From Lentisphaerota bacterium (GTDB lineage Bacteria; Verrucomicrobiota; Kiritimatiellia; RFP12; UBA1067): a stretch of 5,482 nucleotides of DNA. The notes under the pieces are model-generated. The model was given only the letters and a program-made list of their open reading frames with translations, ran no database searches and had not been told where the DNA came from. The stretch is from contig JALHET010000153.1 of assembly GCA_022839525.1 (NCBI GenBank), forward strand, positions 1 through 5,482, written 5' to 3'. A program made the translations under genes and the position numbers. This document shows, in pieces, positions 1-5,228 of this stretch; within the stretch, counting starts at the first letter, position 1, and every line of letters begins with the position of its first letter.

Positions 1-835
1 ATGTGGCGATGCTGTCATGGCCGCGGTTCGACCCGAAGAGCCGCCGCCCGTCCGCCGAGATCTTGACCGCCGAAGCCTTGCTGAAGTCGCTGAAACCCTC
101 TGGCAGCATCGACAGCGTCTGCACATGGATAAAGGCGTCGGCCGTGTAGCGGAACGATGAGAGCGTGTTGTTCAGCTCGTGCAAGAGATAAGCGAACTTC
201 CCGTTCGGGTGGAAAAGGATGTGGCGCGGCCCCGCCCCGCCCGCGCTCGTGATCGTAAGCGCCGCCTTTTCTTTGAGGCCTGACGAACGGCCGGGAAAAT
301 CGTAGACTTTGACGCGGTCGATGCCGAGATCGACCACGCAGAGATACTTGCCGTCGGGAGAAACCTCCGCACAGTGGGCGTGGGCTTTCTCCTGGCGACT
401 TTTGTCCGGCCCGCTGCCCGTGTGCCGGACCGTCACGGGCGGCGTGTCGGCAATGCTGCCATCCTCGGCTAGTTCGAAAACTCCCGCAACGGCGTTTGTG
501 TATTCGGCGAAAACGAGTGCCTTCTCGGCCGGGTCGAGCGCGACATAACAGGGAGCGGTCACACCGGTGCGCGTGTGGTTGAGGGGCAGTAGGGTGTCGC
601 CCTTGATTGTATAGGCGGCGACCGTACCATTCTGGGCGCGAGCCCCGTATTCGGGCATGCCCTGCGCCGTGTAAAACCGGGTCTTTTTCTTATTCAGCAC
701 AAAGAAGATCGCGTTCTCGATGCCGCTCACAAGGCCGATGGGTCGGAAGGTCCCCGTCTCAGTGTCCGTCTCAAAAATGTGGATCCCCTCTTTTTTCTCA
801 TCGGTATAACAGCCCACGTATGTGACAACGTTCAT
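1..835 (-). CDS. Lactonase family protein (6-phosphogluconolactonase-like, seven-bladed beta-propeller), 3' end beyond window
   Basis: The frame is open from an ATG at 835 to the left edge and gives 278 residues; family members are usually about 340, so roughly the last 60 are missing. The start is supported by GGGGGA (840-845) four bases upstream and by the protein beginning directly with the first propeller strand (MNVVTYVGCYTDEKKEGI). Family hallmarks are the AHAHC segment followed by SPDGKYLCVVDLGIDRVKVY (about 151-178), GAGPRHILFHPNGKFAYLLHEL (about 200-221) and ADGRRLFGSNRGHDSIA near the cut end. There is no signal peptide, so it should act in the cytoplasm. Relatives hydrolyse 6-phosphogluconolactone in the oxidative pentose phosphate pathway, but the family also holds other lactonases, so the substrate is uncertain. 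It follows the flavocytochrome gene by 66 bases with no convincing terminator between them and is probably co-transcribed. Confidence 0.93.
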   Translation of the reverse strand, partial: MNVVTYVGCYTDEKKEGIHIFETDTETGTFRPIGLVSGIENAIFFVLNKKKTRFYTAQGMPEYGARAQNGTVAAYTIKGDTLLPLNHTRTGVTAPCYVALDPAEKALVFAEYTNAVAGVFELAEDGSIADTPPVTVRHTGSGPDKSRQEKAHAHCAEVSPDGKYLCVVDLGIDRVKVYDFPGRSSGLKEKAALTITSAGGAGPRHILFHPNGKFAYLLHELNNTLSSFRYTADAFIHVQTLSMLPEGFSDFSKASAVKISADGRRLFGSNRGHDSIAT

Positions 836-901
836 GGCATCCCCCAAACAAATTGACCCTGTGCTGTCAGGTTACCGCAAAAAACTGCGGGAGGCAAGGG
901 C

Positions 902-2242
902 TCACAGCGAAAAACACTCGTCGTGGATGTGCGCGGCCGCCACGCCCAGACCCATCAGCGCGGATCGCACACTCCTCATCATCAGGGGCGGCCCGCAAAG
1001 GAACACGTCACGCGATGTCAGATCCGGCACGAGCCGCTCCAGCAGCGCACGGTCGACCCGGCCTTTCTCGCCCGTCCAAGCAGGTTCCCCGCTCATGACC
1101 GGAAGGAGCGTCAGCCGTCCCCCCGACCGGGCGGCCAGATCCTCCAGTTCCTGCATGAACACGGCGGAACCGCTGTCGCGGTTGGCGTAAATCAGGATCG
1201 CTTCCCGGCCTGTGGCCAGCAGCGTTTCGGCCAACGACCGGATCGGCGTGATGCCGATGCCGCCCGCAATCAGGAGCGCTTTCTGTGACGCGCACCGCCG
1301 CGCCGTGAACACGCCGAGAGGCCCTTCGAGCAGCACGGGCGTGCCGGGTTTCAGCTCCGGAACGCGCCGGGTGAAATCGCCCAGCCGTTTGATGCTCAGC
1401 CTGAGCCTTTGCCCGTCCGGCGGGCAGGAAAGCGAGAACGGGTGCGCCTCCCAACGGAATCCCTTGGAGAGAAAGCGCACAATCAGGAACTGGCCGGCCT
1501 CCGCCCGGAACGCCTCCATCTTTCTCCCGGTGATGTATACCGAGGTCACATCGCCCGTCTCGGGGACAAGTTTTTCCACCACGAAACGGTGCCGCGCAAA
1601 CGCGGCGGCCGGCCGGCCGAAACGGCACGCGAGCAGCGCCAACGCCACACCCGCGTGCAACGCGTACCAGTAGACCCTGAACCCCGCATGTGCGGTGAAG
1701 TCGCTCCCGACCGCCACCTGGTGCAGAATCGTCAACCCGAATGCGGCATAGAGCGCCACATGGGTTGCGTACCAGCGCCCATAGGAAAGGTGCCCCGTCA
1801 ACACCAGAACCGACGCCGCACTCGCCATGAGCAGGAGAACCAACCCCACATAAGCGGAGGCAAGGCCTTTCCACGTTTTTAAAAAATCGAGCGACTGTTC
1901 CCAATAACCGGCGTCGGCCTGCAGGGCGTGCCCCACCGTCGCAAGGATTGGATGAGCCAACAGCAGGATGACCAAGGCGAAGCCCGTCACATGATGCAGG
2001 CGGGTGAGACGGTCCATGCCGTACACCCGCTCCACCCACCGCACGCGGCCGATGAGCACAAACTGGAAGAGCAACGCCAAGCCCGCCAGCAGGCCCGTAA
2101 GGCGAGCCCAGGCCAACACCCTGTCCGGGGTGTCCCCCATCAGAAGGTTCCCCGTTGAAGACCAGGTGTGGCTCCAGAACCAGAAGCCGGCCACAGCCAG
2201 AACCTGCGTCACGGCTAAAAGAGCGACGGCGGTCTTTTTCAT
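902..2242 (-). CDS. Membrane flavocytochrome b: ferric reductase/NADPH oxidase-like transmembrane domain fused to an FAD/NAD(P) reductase
   Basis: This 446-residue protein has six hydrophobic segments (about 4-22, 43-65, 86-105, 129-150, 157-177, 189-207) followed by a cytoplasmic ferredoxin-reductase-type module. Heme ligand candidates are H83 and H97 in helix 3 and H161 and H174 in helix 5. The spacings of 14 and 13 match the bis-heme pattern of NOX enzymes and ferric reductases. The FAD motif is HPFSLS (267-272), as in NOX proteins. The nucleotide motifs are GGIGITP (327-333) and CGPPLMM (416-422), and the protein ends in ECFSL. No 2Fe-2S cysteine cluster is present. The arginine-rich loop between helices 2 and 3 and the lysines at the N-terminus put the flavin domain inside the cell. 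It should carry electrons from NAD(P)H to an acceptor on the outer face. Its ATG lies 6 bases after the rubrerythrin stop with only a weak ribosome site, suggesting translational coupling. Ferric reductase or an MsrQ-like partner role are alternatives. Confidence 0.9.
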   Translation of the reverse strand: MKKTAVALLAVTQVLAVAGFWFWSHTWSSTGNLLMGDTPDRVLAWARLTGLLAGLALLFQFVLIGRVRWVERVYGMDRLTRLHHVTGFALVILLLAHPILATVGHALQADAGYWEQSLDFLKTWKGLASAYVGLVLLLMASAASVLVLTGHLSYGRWYATHVALYAAFGLTILHQVAVGSDFTAHAGFRVYWYALHAGVALALLACRFGRPAAAFARHRFVVEKLVPETGDVTSVYITGRKMEAFRAEAGQFLIVRFLSKGFRWEAHPFSLSCPPDGQRLRLSIKRLGDFTRRVPELKPGTPVLLEGPLGVFTARRCASQKALLIAGGIGITPIRSLAETLLATGREAILIYANRDSGSAVFMQELEDLAARSGGRLTLLPVMSGEPAWTGEKGRVDRALLERLVPDLTSRDVFLCGPPLMMRSVRSALMGLGVAAAHIHDECFSL

Positions 2243-2248
2243 AACCGG

Positions 2249-2875
2249 TCACTTGACCACTGTGAACTTCTCCTTCGGCACAGAACAGACCGGGCACTTC
2301 ACCAGTGCGGGGTTCGACATCTCCGTGTATCCGCACACCTGGCAAACCATGAACTCCTTGCCCGCCGCTTTCCATGCGTCGAGTTCTGCCAGCGCCTGCT
2401 TGTACAGCTTGGCGTGCTCAACCTCCGCCAGCATCGCGCCGCGGAACGTCCGGACAGCCGCCCTGTTCTTTTCCGCCTCTGCCTGCTTGATGAACTCGGG
2501 GTACATCGTCTCTTTCTCGTATGTCTCTCCCGCCAGAGCGGCCTCGAGGTTCTCCTTCGTGCTCTTCACGTCCGGCTTGGCGATCTCTGCCTTGGGCTCC
2601 GCGCCCATCCCGGTGATCACGGCCGCATGTTTCTTGGCATGGATGCCTTCGGACTGCGAAGCCGCCCGAAACAGCGCGGCAACCGACTTGTACCCTTCCT
2701 CTTCCGCCTTGACGGCGAACGCCTCATACTTGGCCTTGGCGTTGGACTCGCCATTGAACGCCGCCTGCAAGTTCTCCAGCGTCGCCTTACCTGCCCCCGC
2801 CTCTGCCGCCTCCTTCACGTCTGAACACCCCAGACACATGACCGCAATCATACCCGCCACATGAATACGTTTCAT
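2249..2875 (-). CDS. Rubrerythrin with a putative lipoprotein signal peptide
   Basis: The start is the ATG at 2875, with AAGGAG at 2885-2890 nine bases upstream; the frame is open further upstream, but that part has no signal or domain. The 208-residue product has a ferritin-like diiron domain with ligand candidates E43, E76xxH79, E117xxE120 and E151xxH154. A short C-terminal rubredoxin domain has C178xxC181 and C194xxC197. Rubrerythrins reduce hydrogen peroxide to water using electrons passed through the rubredoxin iron. The N-terminus (MKRIHVAGMIAVMCLGCSD) is unusual: a charged start, a hydrophobic stretch and a CLGC lipobox with cysteine 17, followed by an Ala/Glu/Gly-rich linker. This predicts Sec export and membrane anchoring, whereas rubrerythrins are usually cytoplasmic. 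The residue at -3 of the lipobox is Cys rather than the usual Leu, so lipidation is probable rather than certain. It is the first gene of the operon and its natural electron donor would be the next gene's product. Confidence 0.93.
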   Translation of the reverse strand: MKRIHVAGMIAVMCLGCSDVKEAAEAGAGKATLENLQAAFNGESNAKAKYEAFAVKAEEEGYKSVAALFRAASQSEGIHAKKHAAVITGMGAEPKAEIAKPDVKSTKENLEAALAGETYEKETMYPEFIKQAEAEKNRAAVRTFRGAMLAEVEHAKLYKQALAELDAWKAAGKEFMVCQVCGYTEMSNPALVKCPVCSVPKEKFTVVK

Positions 2876-2895
2876 CTTGCCTCTCTCCTTTTTTC

Positions 2896-2923
2896 GGGAA
2901 CCCCCAACACCCGCAAGGTTCCC
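2896..2923 (-). promoter_or_regulatory. Leader hairpin just upstream of the rubrerythrin ribosome site
   Basis: GGGAACC (2896-2902) and GGTTCCC (2917-2923) are perfect 7-bp inverted arms around a 14-base loop. In the leftward transcript this stem ends only five bases before the AAGGAG ribosome site. It could protect the mRNA 5' end, affect translation or be a protein site. There is no U-run after it, so it is not a standard terminator. Confidence 0.45.
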
Positions 2924-2939
2924 TCTGTTTTTTGATGCC

Positions 2940-2960
2940 CCATACCCGTCATGGGTATGG
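2940..2960. promoter_or_regulatory. Operator-like inverted repeat upstream of rubrerythrin
   Basis: CCATACCC (2940-2947) and GGGTATGG (2953-2960) form perfect 8-bp arms around a 5-base centre. The ATACCC-N5-GGGTAT layout resembles operators reported for the CsoR/CstR family of metal- or sulfide-sensing repressors. It lies just downstream of the proposed -10 box, where a repressor would block transcription. The repeat is seen directly; the regulator family is inferred, and no regulator gene is in the window. Confidence 0.5.
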
Positions 2961-2969
2961 AGGCGCGTA

Positions 2970-2998
2970 ATCATCCCATAAATTGGGCTTCTCGACAA
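2970..2998 (-). promoter_or_regulatory. Possible sigma70-type promoter for the rubrerythrin operon
   Basis: On the minus strand TTGTCG (2993-2998) and GATGAT (2970-2975) are separated by 17 bases. Each matches the consensus at about four of six positions. A start near 2962 would give a leader of about 87 bases containing both inverted repeats. The match is modest and other promoters are possible. Confidence 0.3.
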
Positions 2999-3030
2999 GC
3001 CGGGTTGGTCACAGGTTCTGGCGCGATCCT

Positions 3031-3171
3031 TAGGGCTTGGGCCTGCTGCTCCGCCGATTGGTTCTTGGAGGCCAGCTTCAGCAGGAACGCCTGCACGCTC
3101 TCCCGGTCGGGGACTTCGTGACGGTACGTGTTACAGGAATCGAGGTAGTACCTGAGCCCTTTCACGCAGTC
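3031..3171 (-). pseudogene. Remnant of a tyrosine recombinase (integron-integrase-like) N-terminal domain
   Basis: The minus-strand frame reads GLRYYLDSCNTYRHEVP followed by ESVQAFLLKLASKN and SAEQQAQAL. This matches the layout of the SAM-like, core-binding N-terminal domain of tyrosine recombinases, especially integron integrases (a short helix with aromatic residues, then xxVxxFLxxLA, then a Q-rich helix ending QAL). After QAL the frame diverges and stops at 2971. Before GLRYY it runs into unrelated sequence with no good start. The catalytic domain carrying the R, H and Y residues is absent from the window, so this is a short relic, not a working integrase. The family call rests on pattern memory rather than an alignment. 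Confidence 0.5.
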
Positions 3172-3303
3172 CCAGACCTCTCCCGCCGGCACACCCCGCC
3201 CCGCTGCACAACACCTTTTAAATCCGATGCCGAAGTTTACCACAATGTTGAGCGTAAGTGTCACAAGTAACCTCAAAAAAATGGCCGCCGCGCCCAAAGA
3301 AGG

Positions 3304-3325
3304 GACAGGTATTTACACCCCTGTC
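3304..3325. repeat. GACAGG/CCTGTC palindrome
   Basis: GACAGG (3304-3309) and CCTGTC (3320-3325) flank a 10-base A/T-rich loop. GGGACAGG-type palindromes are often REP-like elements linked to Y1 (REP-associated) transposases; that link is an inference, because no such transposase is present. It lies downstream of fic on the minus strand, where it could weakly end transcription, but no T-run follows. Confidence 0.4.
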
Positions 3326-3363
3326 ACCAACCGATTACCTTACTTTTCTCTCCGTCTTGCGCC

Positions 3364-3397
3364 TGTCACAAGTTTTGTCACAAGTTTGTCACAAGTT
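3364..3397. repeat. Tandem TGTCACAAGTT repeats at the 3' end of fic
   Basis: Three near-identical copies are found at 3364-3375, 3376-3387 and 3387-3397, with periods of 12 and 11 bases. A further TGTCACAAGT is found at 3259-3268. On the minus strand the unit reads AACTTGTGACA. The fic stop codon (3378-3380) falls inside the array, and the last residues of Fic (QLVTNL) are encoded by it. This suggests that the array arose or inserted at the gene end. Confidence 0.65.
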
Positions 3398-4433
3398 GCT
3401 CAGGAAGCCGGTAGATCCGTTGATTGGTCGTCCCCTCAACGGCGATCAAATTTTTATCCAGCATCTCCCTTAGATCCCGCTGCAGACTGCGACGGTTGAC
3501 GGTCGGGCAAAGCGCTTGGAAGTCTTGAATGGTTAACGTGTCATGCTGGAGGAGATAACCCAGCGCTTTGCCTTGGCGCTCGTTCAGGCCATGTTTTTTC
3601 ACCAGCACGTCGCGACGGATGACCTGCTCGCTATGCTCGCGCACTTCGACCATCTGGGTTTCTAGCCCCGTGACGAAATAGTCGAGCCAGACGGTCATGT
3701 CCATATTATTTTCGCGTACGCTCTGGATCGACTTGTAGAAGGTCGTTCGATCGCGGTCATAGTATTCGCTGATGCTGAACAGGCGTTTGAAATCGTATCC
3801 AGCCTTGTAGAGACAAAGGGTGGAGAGCAGCCGCGAGGTGCGGCCATTGCCGTCCAGAAAGGGGTGGATATGCACCAGTTGGAACTGGGCAATACCGCTG
3901 ACCAGCACTGGGTGGATGCCGAGGTCGTCATTCAGCCACTTGACCAGTTCCGACATCATGATCGGCACTTCCACTGCCGTGGGCGGGGTGTAGATCACCT
4001 GGCCGGTTCCCGCGTTGACCACATAATTTTGGATACGCCGGTATTCCCCCGGCGCGGCACGACCGCCACGCACGCCTTTCACAAGTCTGCGATGGATCTC
4101 ACGGATCATCCCTTCGGTAATCGGGTCGCCGCTGTCCAGACATTCGGATACGAACTCAAAGGCGGCGCGGTAATTAAGCAACTCCCGAACATGGTCCGGA
4201 TCGGCCTCCGGCACCATTTCGCCTTTCCACAGCCGCTCGGCCTGATCTAAGGTCAGCCGAGTGCCCTCGATATGGGTGGTGTGGTGCGCCTCCCTGATCA
4301 GCGCCTGTTCACCCACTTCGCGCAACCAGTCGTCAGAGAGCTGTGCCGCCTCAAGAAAGCCCCGCGCTCGCTCAATGCGGGTAATCGCCTGAGTCATACG
4401 GTTAGTGATGGTGAACTGGGGCTGGAAACTCAT
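3378..4433 (-). CDS. Fic family protein (AMP-transferase), class II, with C-terminal winged helix
   Basis: The ATG at 4433 gives 351 residues and the usual opening of this family ([10 protein letters not shown], then [11 protein letters not shown]). A TTG at 4472 would add 13 atypical residues, so I reject it. The complete Fic signature [12 protein letters not shown] spans 190-201, with catalytic H190 and the anion-binding GNGR loop. A flap segment lies near 137-157. The autoinhibitory motif T52xxxE56-G57 is in the N-terminal region, marking it as class II: a glutamate that blocks productive ATP binding is built into the same chain. The last 70 residues (from about 282) look like a winged helix-turn-helix domain. 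Such proteins transfer AMP to target proteins; the target here is unknown. No antitoxin partner lies beside it, as expected for class II. The ribosome site is weak. The extreme C-terminus is encoded by tandem repeats. Confidence 0.95.
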   Translation of the reverse strand: MSFQPQFTITNRMTQAITRIERARGFLEAAQLSDDWLREVGEQALIREAHHTTHIEGTRLTLDQAERLWKGEMVPEADPDHVRELLNYRAAFEFVSECLDSGDPITEGMIREIHRRLVKGVRGGRAAPGEYRRIQNYVVNAGTGQVIYTPPTAVEVPIMMSELVKWLNDDLGIHPVLVSGIAQFQLVHIHPFLDGNGRTSRLLSTLCLYKAGYDFKRLFSISEYYDRDRTTFYKSIQSVRENNMDMTVWLDYFVTGLETQMVEVREHSEQVIRRDVLVKKHGLNERQGKALGYLLQHDTLTIQDFQALCPTVNRRSLQRDLREMLDKNLIAVEGTTNQRIYRLPEQLVTNL

Positions 4434-4555
4434 CTTGGGGACAGCGTAGCATATTTGGGAAAGGGGGGACAACGGAAATTCAGAACTCCCAACGGGTAAC
4501 GGTTAGTGACGGGGCACGCGAGTCAAGCGCATGGTTTGTGTGTGCGCAACTGGAG

Positions 4556-4573
4556 GCGGGCGTCCCCGCCCGC
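4556..4573. repeat. GC-rich palindrome (REP-like)
   Basis: GCGGGCG (4556-4562) and CGCCCGC (4567-4573) form a perfect 7-bp stem with a TCCC loop. There is no T-run on either side, so it is unlikely to be a simple intrinsic terminator. It could be a dispersed repetitive element; copy number cannot be judged from one window. Confidence 0.5.
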
Positions 4574-4579
4574 TGAGAA

Positions 4580-4667
4580 TTGAACGTTGAGCGTTTTTCC
4601 CCTCGCGTACGTGGACGTGTACCGCTTCGTTGTGAACGAGCGTTGAACGTTAAGCGTTCTTCCCTTC
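4580..4667 (+). repeat. Duplicated 25-base repeat built from TTGAACG-like heptamers
   Basis: The segments 4580-4604 and 4643-4667 match at 22 of 25 positions. Each starts with TTGAACG followed directly by a variant heptamer (TTGAGCG or TTAAGCG), then a T/C-rich tail. Between them, CGC-T-TCGTT (4623-4631) and AACGA-GCG (4635-4642) can fold into a stem with one bulged base. The function is unknown. Confidence 0.6.
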
Positions 4668-4690
4668 ATCCAACCGCCACGGATGAACCG

Positions 4691-4905
4691 TCACGCCTCA
4701 CGCTGCGGGCGGCTTGGGCTGCATTCCGGACAGCTTGGTCCAATGGTTTCATACACGCCCTCCCGTCGCATATCCTTCCATTCCGTAAGATAGTCCGTTA
4801 GTGGCAGATAAATATAACCATTTTGATGTTGCGTCGCCAGTCGTCCTGACTTACTATCTTCACAAAAGGCGGCGATAGCCGGAAACGGCTCAATCAGTTG
4901 TAAGC
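4691..4905 (-). pseudogene. Probable 5'-truncated coding fragment, unknown family
   Basis: The minus-strand frame ending at the TGA at 4691-4693 has a protein-like composition, with stretches such as NGYIYLPLTDYLTEWKDM and REGVYETIGPSCPEC, including a CxxC pair. I do not recognise the family. The frame continues upstream only by running antisense through the plus-strand gene at 4923, and the ATG at 4972 and TTG at 4984 have no ribosome site. The likely explanation is a gene whose 5' part was removed near 4900, where the neighbouring unit begins. A non-coding open frame cannot be excluded. Confidence 0.3.
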
Positions 4906-4922
4906 TACGAGGTGAGGAAGAA

Positions 4923-5126
4923 ATGAGCGACAATACATGGCGGAGAGACATTCCGAAGGATGGAACGTTCATTGAAGGAATCAAGCACAGCGACGAGCAT
5001 ATCCACTACGACAAGAGTGGCGGATCTGATGTTCCCGTGAACTGGCGAAATGAGCAGACCGGTGAAAGGGTCAATCTCAGGATTACACCTTTGAAGGAAC
5101 TGCGTGATCGTGGACTGATAAAATAG
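4923..5126 (+). CDS. Small hypothetical protein, 67 residues
   Basis: The ATG at 4923 follows a purine-rich GAGGTGAGGAAGAA ribosome site and the frame ends with TAG at 5126. The product (MSDNTWRRDIPKDGTFIEGI at its start) is soluble and charged. It has a histidine/aspartate-rich stretch HSDEHIHYDKSGG (22-34), then VPVNWRNEQTGERVNLRITP, and ends in KELRDRGLIK. It has no signal peptide, membrane helix or cysteine, and I do not recognise the family. A good ribosome site, a natural protein composition and placement directly before a strong hairpin support a real gene. A minus-strand frame overlapping its 5' end has no ribosome site and is less likely to be expressed. Size and spacing would suit an integron cassette gene. 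Confidence 0.65.
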   Translation: MSDNTWRRDIPKDGTFIEGIKHSDEHIHYDKSGGSDVPVNWRNEQTGERVNLRITPLKELRDRGLIK

Positions 5127-5129
5127 GAC

Positions 5130-5199
5130 TGCCAACCAGATGGTTACCGTACGGCGAGCCCGCAACGGGCTCGCCGTACGGTAATCATTGTCGTTAGAC
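5130..5199 (+). other. attC-like candidate site (integron cassette recombination site)
   Basis: GTTAGAC (5193-5199) fits the GTTRRRY core-site consensus. AAC at 5134-5136, within TGCCAAC (5130-5136), is placed almost symmetrically on the other side of the hairpin centre. It starts four bases after a stop codon and ends 29 bases before the next ATG, as in cassette arrays. Against it, TGCCAAC fails RYYYAAC at two positions and pairs with GTTAGAC poorly beyond AAC/GTT, and the inner stem is unusually perfect. Confidence 0.3.
5144..5184 (+). repeat. Perfect 19-bp inverted repeat with 3-base loop
   Basis: TTACCGTACGGCGAGCCCG (5144-5162) is followed by CAA and then its exact reverse complement (5166-5184). 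Allowing one G-U pair, the stem extends to 5140-5188. It lies between the 67-residue gene and the DUF805 gene. No T-run follows, so it is not a classic intrinsic terminator, though so stable a stem could still block readthrough or protect mRNA ends. Confidence 0.9.
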
Positions 5200-5228
5200 C
5201 ACAAGAACACCACCGAAAGGAAAACCAC

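Larger units (their letters stand above)
4434..4922. other. Repeat-rich stretch without a convincing complete gene
   Basis: These 489 bases separate two divergently transcribed genes, fic (leftward) and the small plus-strand gene. They contain GGGGACA at 4437-4443 and again at 4465-4471, a GC-rich palindrome, two copies of a heptamer-based repeat, a bulged hairpin at 4623-4642 and a minus-strand coding-like fragment; the main elements have their own entries. I see no tRNA, riboswitch or clear promoter pair. The fic promoter should lie near the left end but no strong -35/-10 stands out. Confidence 0.5.

Noticed and set aside
875..890. CCGCA/TGCGG stem between the flavocytochrome and lactonase genes as a terminator
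   Set aside because: The stem is only 5 bp and no T-run follows it in the direction of transcription.
1008..2375. Long 455-codon minus-strand open frame overlapping the flavocytochrome gene
   Set aside because: It is a Gly/Arg/Pro/Ala-rich shadow in another frame of a GC-rich gene, has no domain, and overlaps both well-supported genes.
2004..2864. 286-codon plus-strand open frame opposite rubrerythrin
   Set aside because: It is antisense to a gene with clear motifs, has Ser/Ala-rich composition typical of shadows, and no ribosome site.
2876..2998. Longer start for rubrerythrin
   Set aside because: The extension has no conserved features and would bury the signal peptide and the AAGGAG ribosome site at 2885-2890 inside the gene.
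2985..3035. tRNA-like look of the GGTCACAGGTTC stretch on the plus strand
   Set aside because: No cloverleaf forms: the T-arm and acceptor stems do not pair and TTCRA is not intact.
4434..4472. TTG start at 4472 for fic
   Set aside because: It adds 13 residues not seen in the family, while the ATG at 4433 gives the usual Fic N-terminus.
4877..4890. AGCCG-GAAA-CGGCT hairpin with a GNRA tetraloop
   Set aside because: The stem is short and lies in a coding-like fragment; on its own it may be chance.
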